Made by a program: the position numbers and the translations under genes. The notes below the pieces were generated by a model. That model saw only the letters and a program-made list of their open reading frames with translations. It did not search any database and had not been told where the DNA came from. Below are positions 60,559-64,000 of a DNA stretch of 64,000 nucleotides, piece by piece; position 1 is the stretch's first letter, and each line of letters begins with the position of its first letter. Source of the stretch: Chaetorhynchus papuensis (lineage: Eukaryota > Chordata > Aves > Passeriformes > Rhipiduridae); assembly GCA_013396525.1 (NCBI GenBank), contig VWYX01000284.1:310001-374000 (forward strand), given 5' to 3'.

Positions 60559-63500
60559 CTTGCCTTTGAGCAAAATACACGTGACTAGAGGGAGGAGAAG
60601 TTCAGCATCCAAAACACTCAGAGTTGGGTTTAGTTTTTCTTTCTTTTTTTTTAATGGGTGGGTTGCTGCCATGGAAGGTACATATTGGTTATGGGGCAAG
60701 GTTCTAATGCCAAAAAGTCTCTAAGATAGAGACTCTACTTTGGAAGCAAACCCAGCAAGGTCTGGCTAGGGCCATGCTGCTGTGGTGGGACCTAGCTGAC
60801 AAGCAAAGGGCAGCCTCCTCTTCAGTGTATGAGCACCCCTAGAGAGGCAAATCTACCCCCAGCCTTTGCAGTTTCCTACCTCGGCTGTGATCTCTCTGCT
60901 GGAGGATGAGCAGCAGAGGTAGGTCAGTGTTGGGAAGGCAAAGTTTAAATTTCTACTTTTGTCTCATGCTGAAATTCGAGGGCACATGAGATTTCAGGAA
61001 TTGCTTAAGAGCTGAGTGAAATGCAAAAAATATATCTTTTAAGTCCAGGAATTGAAGGTGTTTTTAACTGTGATCATTGTAGCGCTTCAAAAGTGCACAT
61101 CAAAGGCAAGGAATGGTAATTGCTATCACAGCACCCTGTGATTCTGAAGTGAGGTAACACAAACATGGTCCTGAGAATGCCTATCTTTTACAAGGGAAAA
61201 AGCAATCATACACATTATTTAACAACGTAGTATTGTTAATCAAGCACTACTTTAATATTAGTTTAGCTTTTACTTGGTAAAACCTTATCTGGGAGGAACA
61301 TTCACGTGTCATGTTTCTCATTTGCATTCACCTAAGTGGCTGCCATTGGAACTTCAGATCCCAGGAAACTATTTTTGTCCAGTTATTTGTCCTTTTCAAG
61401 GCAAAAGGTGCTTACTTTAAAGTTTAAACAAAATAATCTAGCTTTTGCGTGTCATGACACTAATATACACTACTGATGAAGATTTTTATTTCATGCACCA
61501 AATTTTGTAGGTTTACTGGCCCTGGAAAGAATGCAGCGGCCATTCTACCACAGGACAACACTCAGCAGCAAAGCAACATAACCTCGCAGATACACTTATC
61601 AAAAAAACCCAACTCCTATTCTACATAAACTGATTCCAACCTATCCATCTGGCTGACATGTCATGAGATGGTGCATAAATTGTGAGTAAACCATTTTCAT
61701 TCATTCCATGGGTTTGTAGACAGCTTGTGCATTTTCCTTAGCAGTGGGCCTTTGGGGAGTTTTATTAGTAGCCTTTCTTTGGGCCTAGACTCAGAAGAAC
61801 AGGCGGAATTGCTGGCATGTCTTGAAAAGGCAAATCACAGCAGCTGACCCGAGGTGCAAAACTCCATCAAGACCTCTTGTCTAAAGGCTTAGAGGCAAAA
61901 TCAGTTTATTTGCTAATCTGAGTTAAATATCTGTGTATGAGGCAAATACAAGGTGATGTGGTTAATATAATCCACTGTGCAGCGGGTTAAGTGGATGACT
62001 TGATATTTGCTGGAGGCTAAGAGATTTGCTGCTGTGACACTCCTAGCATGTGGGAACGTGTCAAATTGCAATCACTCCCTTACATGGTTATGTACCTTCA
62101 AGGAACAAGTCAGGTAGGAGAGATATTTTTATGTGTTGCAATTACATTTAAAATGACTGAAAGAACTTAGATGAGACACGTGATCAATTTTTCACTCTAT
62201 TTAGAGAAATGGCAATAGTTACTAACTATTGCCAATAGTTAGGGACCAGTTGGACTGGTGCCTGCTAAATAGAGACTTTATGTTGGAAGCAAACTGAAAT
62301 GATATAATAGAGTTTTTTGGCCCCCCTTTCAGGCCAGTGTTGTTATTTTCAAGTGCCTTTTCACTTCACTTTTTCAAACCAGCAGAGTAGTCAGACTCTG
62401 GAGCAGCTTTCCAGCATGATAGGACAGTGACAGAAAGCCTAATACGATTCTAAGATGGAGTGTTTCCAGTTCATGAATGGTATTCTCTGGGAGAGATGTG
62501 TGCAATAGCAAAAGAGACAGGAGTTCTCCAGAAACCCTGCCAGTCTCACACGCTCCTGACTGTCCTAACTTGGCTGAAGTAAGAAGCCTTCTGCCAGTTT
62601 GGAGCAGGTAAGGGCCTGGCTTAAATGACCTCAGATTCAATGACTTCAGCCTTGACAGAATAATTGGCACAAATTCAGGAACTAANNNNNNNNNNNNNNN
62701 NNNNNNNNNNNNNNNNNNNNNNNNNNNNNNNNNNNNNNNNNNNNNNNNNNNNNNNNNNNNNNNNNNNNNNNNNNNNNNNNNNNNNNNNNNNNNNNNNNNN
62801 NNNNNNNNNNNNNNNNNNNNNNNNNNNNNNNTAATATTATAGTGTATATAATCCTTTTCTTACTGTTAAGTCAATGGGATCTTGGCTGTGTTCTTTGCAT
62901 CCCAATGGCTTGTACACCCAGGCTGTAATTTCAGATCAGATCAGGACATTTAGATGTCATCTTCACTGCAATAACTTAATGGGGCACACAGGAGGTAAAA
63001 TTCGATAGATACATAAATCTGCTGAGACACATGGTTTAAATGTGCTCTTTCTTCACTTTTATACAAATAATTTTCAGTGCACTTTCTCATCTGTCTTAGA
63101 AATGAACTTTATCACTTTATTACCCTTAGAAGTACCAAGGTCAGGTTTTTTTAGTAAGAGGAGATTATTTAAAGCTGTAGGTAGTTCCAGAGTTTCTTTT
63201 TTTTTTCCTCCTTTGGTGAGAAGAAACCCTGGATTCCTGTGTTGCACACTTATCCAAGAAGACAATTGCTTTCATATCAGTCCTTAGGAAAGATCAAAAC
63301 AAAATAAACTGTGAAAAGGAGGGAGTAGAAAAAAAGGTTGTTATTTTAATTTCTATTTATTCTGAAGAAAAGATGCTCAGTATCTGTAAATTGCGTAAAT
63401 CCATTCTATTTAAAGGGTTTATAATAACTGATGATCTGGTTCCTGGTACTTAGAGGGATACTTATTTGAAGTTGTGGGGTGGGGTTTTTTTTTCCTTTTT

Positions 63501-64000
63501 ATGAATGTCCTGCTTTAGCCATTTCAAGAAGTTAATTTTTTTGGGAAATATTGTCTTACCACTGGTGTCATGGCACTGTAATTCCAGCTTCATCCAAACA
63601 TCTGAGCAGAAAACATTAATTGCTGTTGCAATGTGAAGTATCTGAAAGTCATTATTTTTCATGGTATCCACTACAACTTTATAATGTTTCAGTTACAAGC
63701 GATAGCACTGGGACCAAATTAATTTACATCTATGTCATCCCATGGGCATCAGTATTCCTGTGAGAGTGTAGCCCTGGCAGAATGTCAGCCAGTCTGTTTT
63801 TCTCCATTTTTGGCTGGCTAGAGCTTTGGGCCAGGATCTGTTTCTGATTATGTGTCAGATATTACGCATGGGAGAGGAATCCAGAAACCGTGTTAGGCTT
63901 CATGGGAAGTGAAGCACCTCCTAATGGGATCCAGAAGAAGCAGCAGGCTGAGCACAGCACAGTCTAAATCCAGCATGGCCAGGCTGTGGCTGCCCAAAGC
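60559..64000. other. Distal interval, no gene seen
   Basis: 3.4 kb of AT-rich DNA with short unconserved open frames only. It contains an 11-bp-arm palindrome at 62211-62233 and the assembly gap. It may be the first part of a long non-coding 5' region or intron of the next gene. Confidence 0.55.
62686..62831. other. Assembly gap (146 N)
   Basis: Run of undetermined bases. The flanks are ordinary AT-rich sequence with no repeat on either side that would explain the gap. Confidence 1.

Noticed and set aside
59500..64000. Expected start of BBS9 next to RP9
   Set aside because: I searched for the remembered BBS9 N-terminus in the plus-strand frames and found no match; it may lie beyond the window or in the gap.

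Overview
The window is nuclear DNA from a vertebrate, almost certainly a bird. It has small genes with short phase-matched exons, long AT-rich introns, two CpG islands, several 3'-end fragments of CR1 LINEs, and no Alu or L1 sequence. The order cannot be fixed from the sequence. All gene models below were built by hand from reading frame, splice signals and remembered family sequences; none was checked by alignment.

Layout. (1) 1-14605, plus strand: the last nine coding exons of AVL9, a DENN-like protein of late secretory traffic, ending in a TAA at 14603; the first ~190 codons lie upstream. (2) 14606-24386: tail-to-tail interval between AVL9 and KBTBD2, holding their 3' UTRs and one unexplained, well-formed candidate exon at 17828-17894. 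(3) 24387-29814, minus strand: KBTBD2, a BTB-BACK-Kelch adaptor of CUL3 ubiquitin ligase, complete at 623 codons, with a 5' UTR exon carrying several upstream ORFs; its promoter is probably in the CpG island at 36.1-37.2 kb. (4) 40328-47459, plus strand: an intact multi-exon gene that I identify as the bird homologue of Bucky ball/Velo1 (BUC), the intrinsically disordered organiser of Balbiani body and germ plasm. (5) 47.7-52.9 kb: gene-free convergent interval. (6) 53481-59302, minus strand: RP9 (PIM1-associated protein 1), complete in six exons, with its own CpG-island promoter. (7) 59.5-64.0 kb: no gene seen; two same-orientation CR1 fragments, a perfect short palindrome and an assembly gap (N) at 62686-62831.

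Three genes (AVL9, KBTBD2, RP9) are housekeeping genes of the human 7p14.3 neighbourhood. They act in unrelated processes, so the linkage is ancestral synteny, not functional clustering. The exceptional item is the BUC gene between KBTBD2 and RP9. It keeps the aromatic, proline-rich N-terminal motif of the family and an open frame of about 782 codons, but shows almost no RG dipeptides, unlike the Tudor-binding tail described for zebrafish Buc. The human order, as I recall it, has FKBP9 and NT5C3A at this position and no functional BUC.
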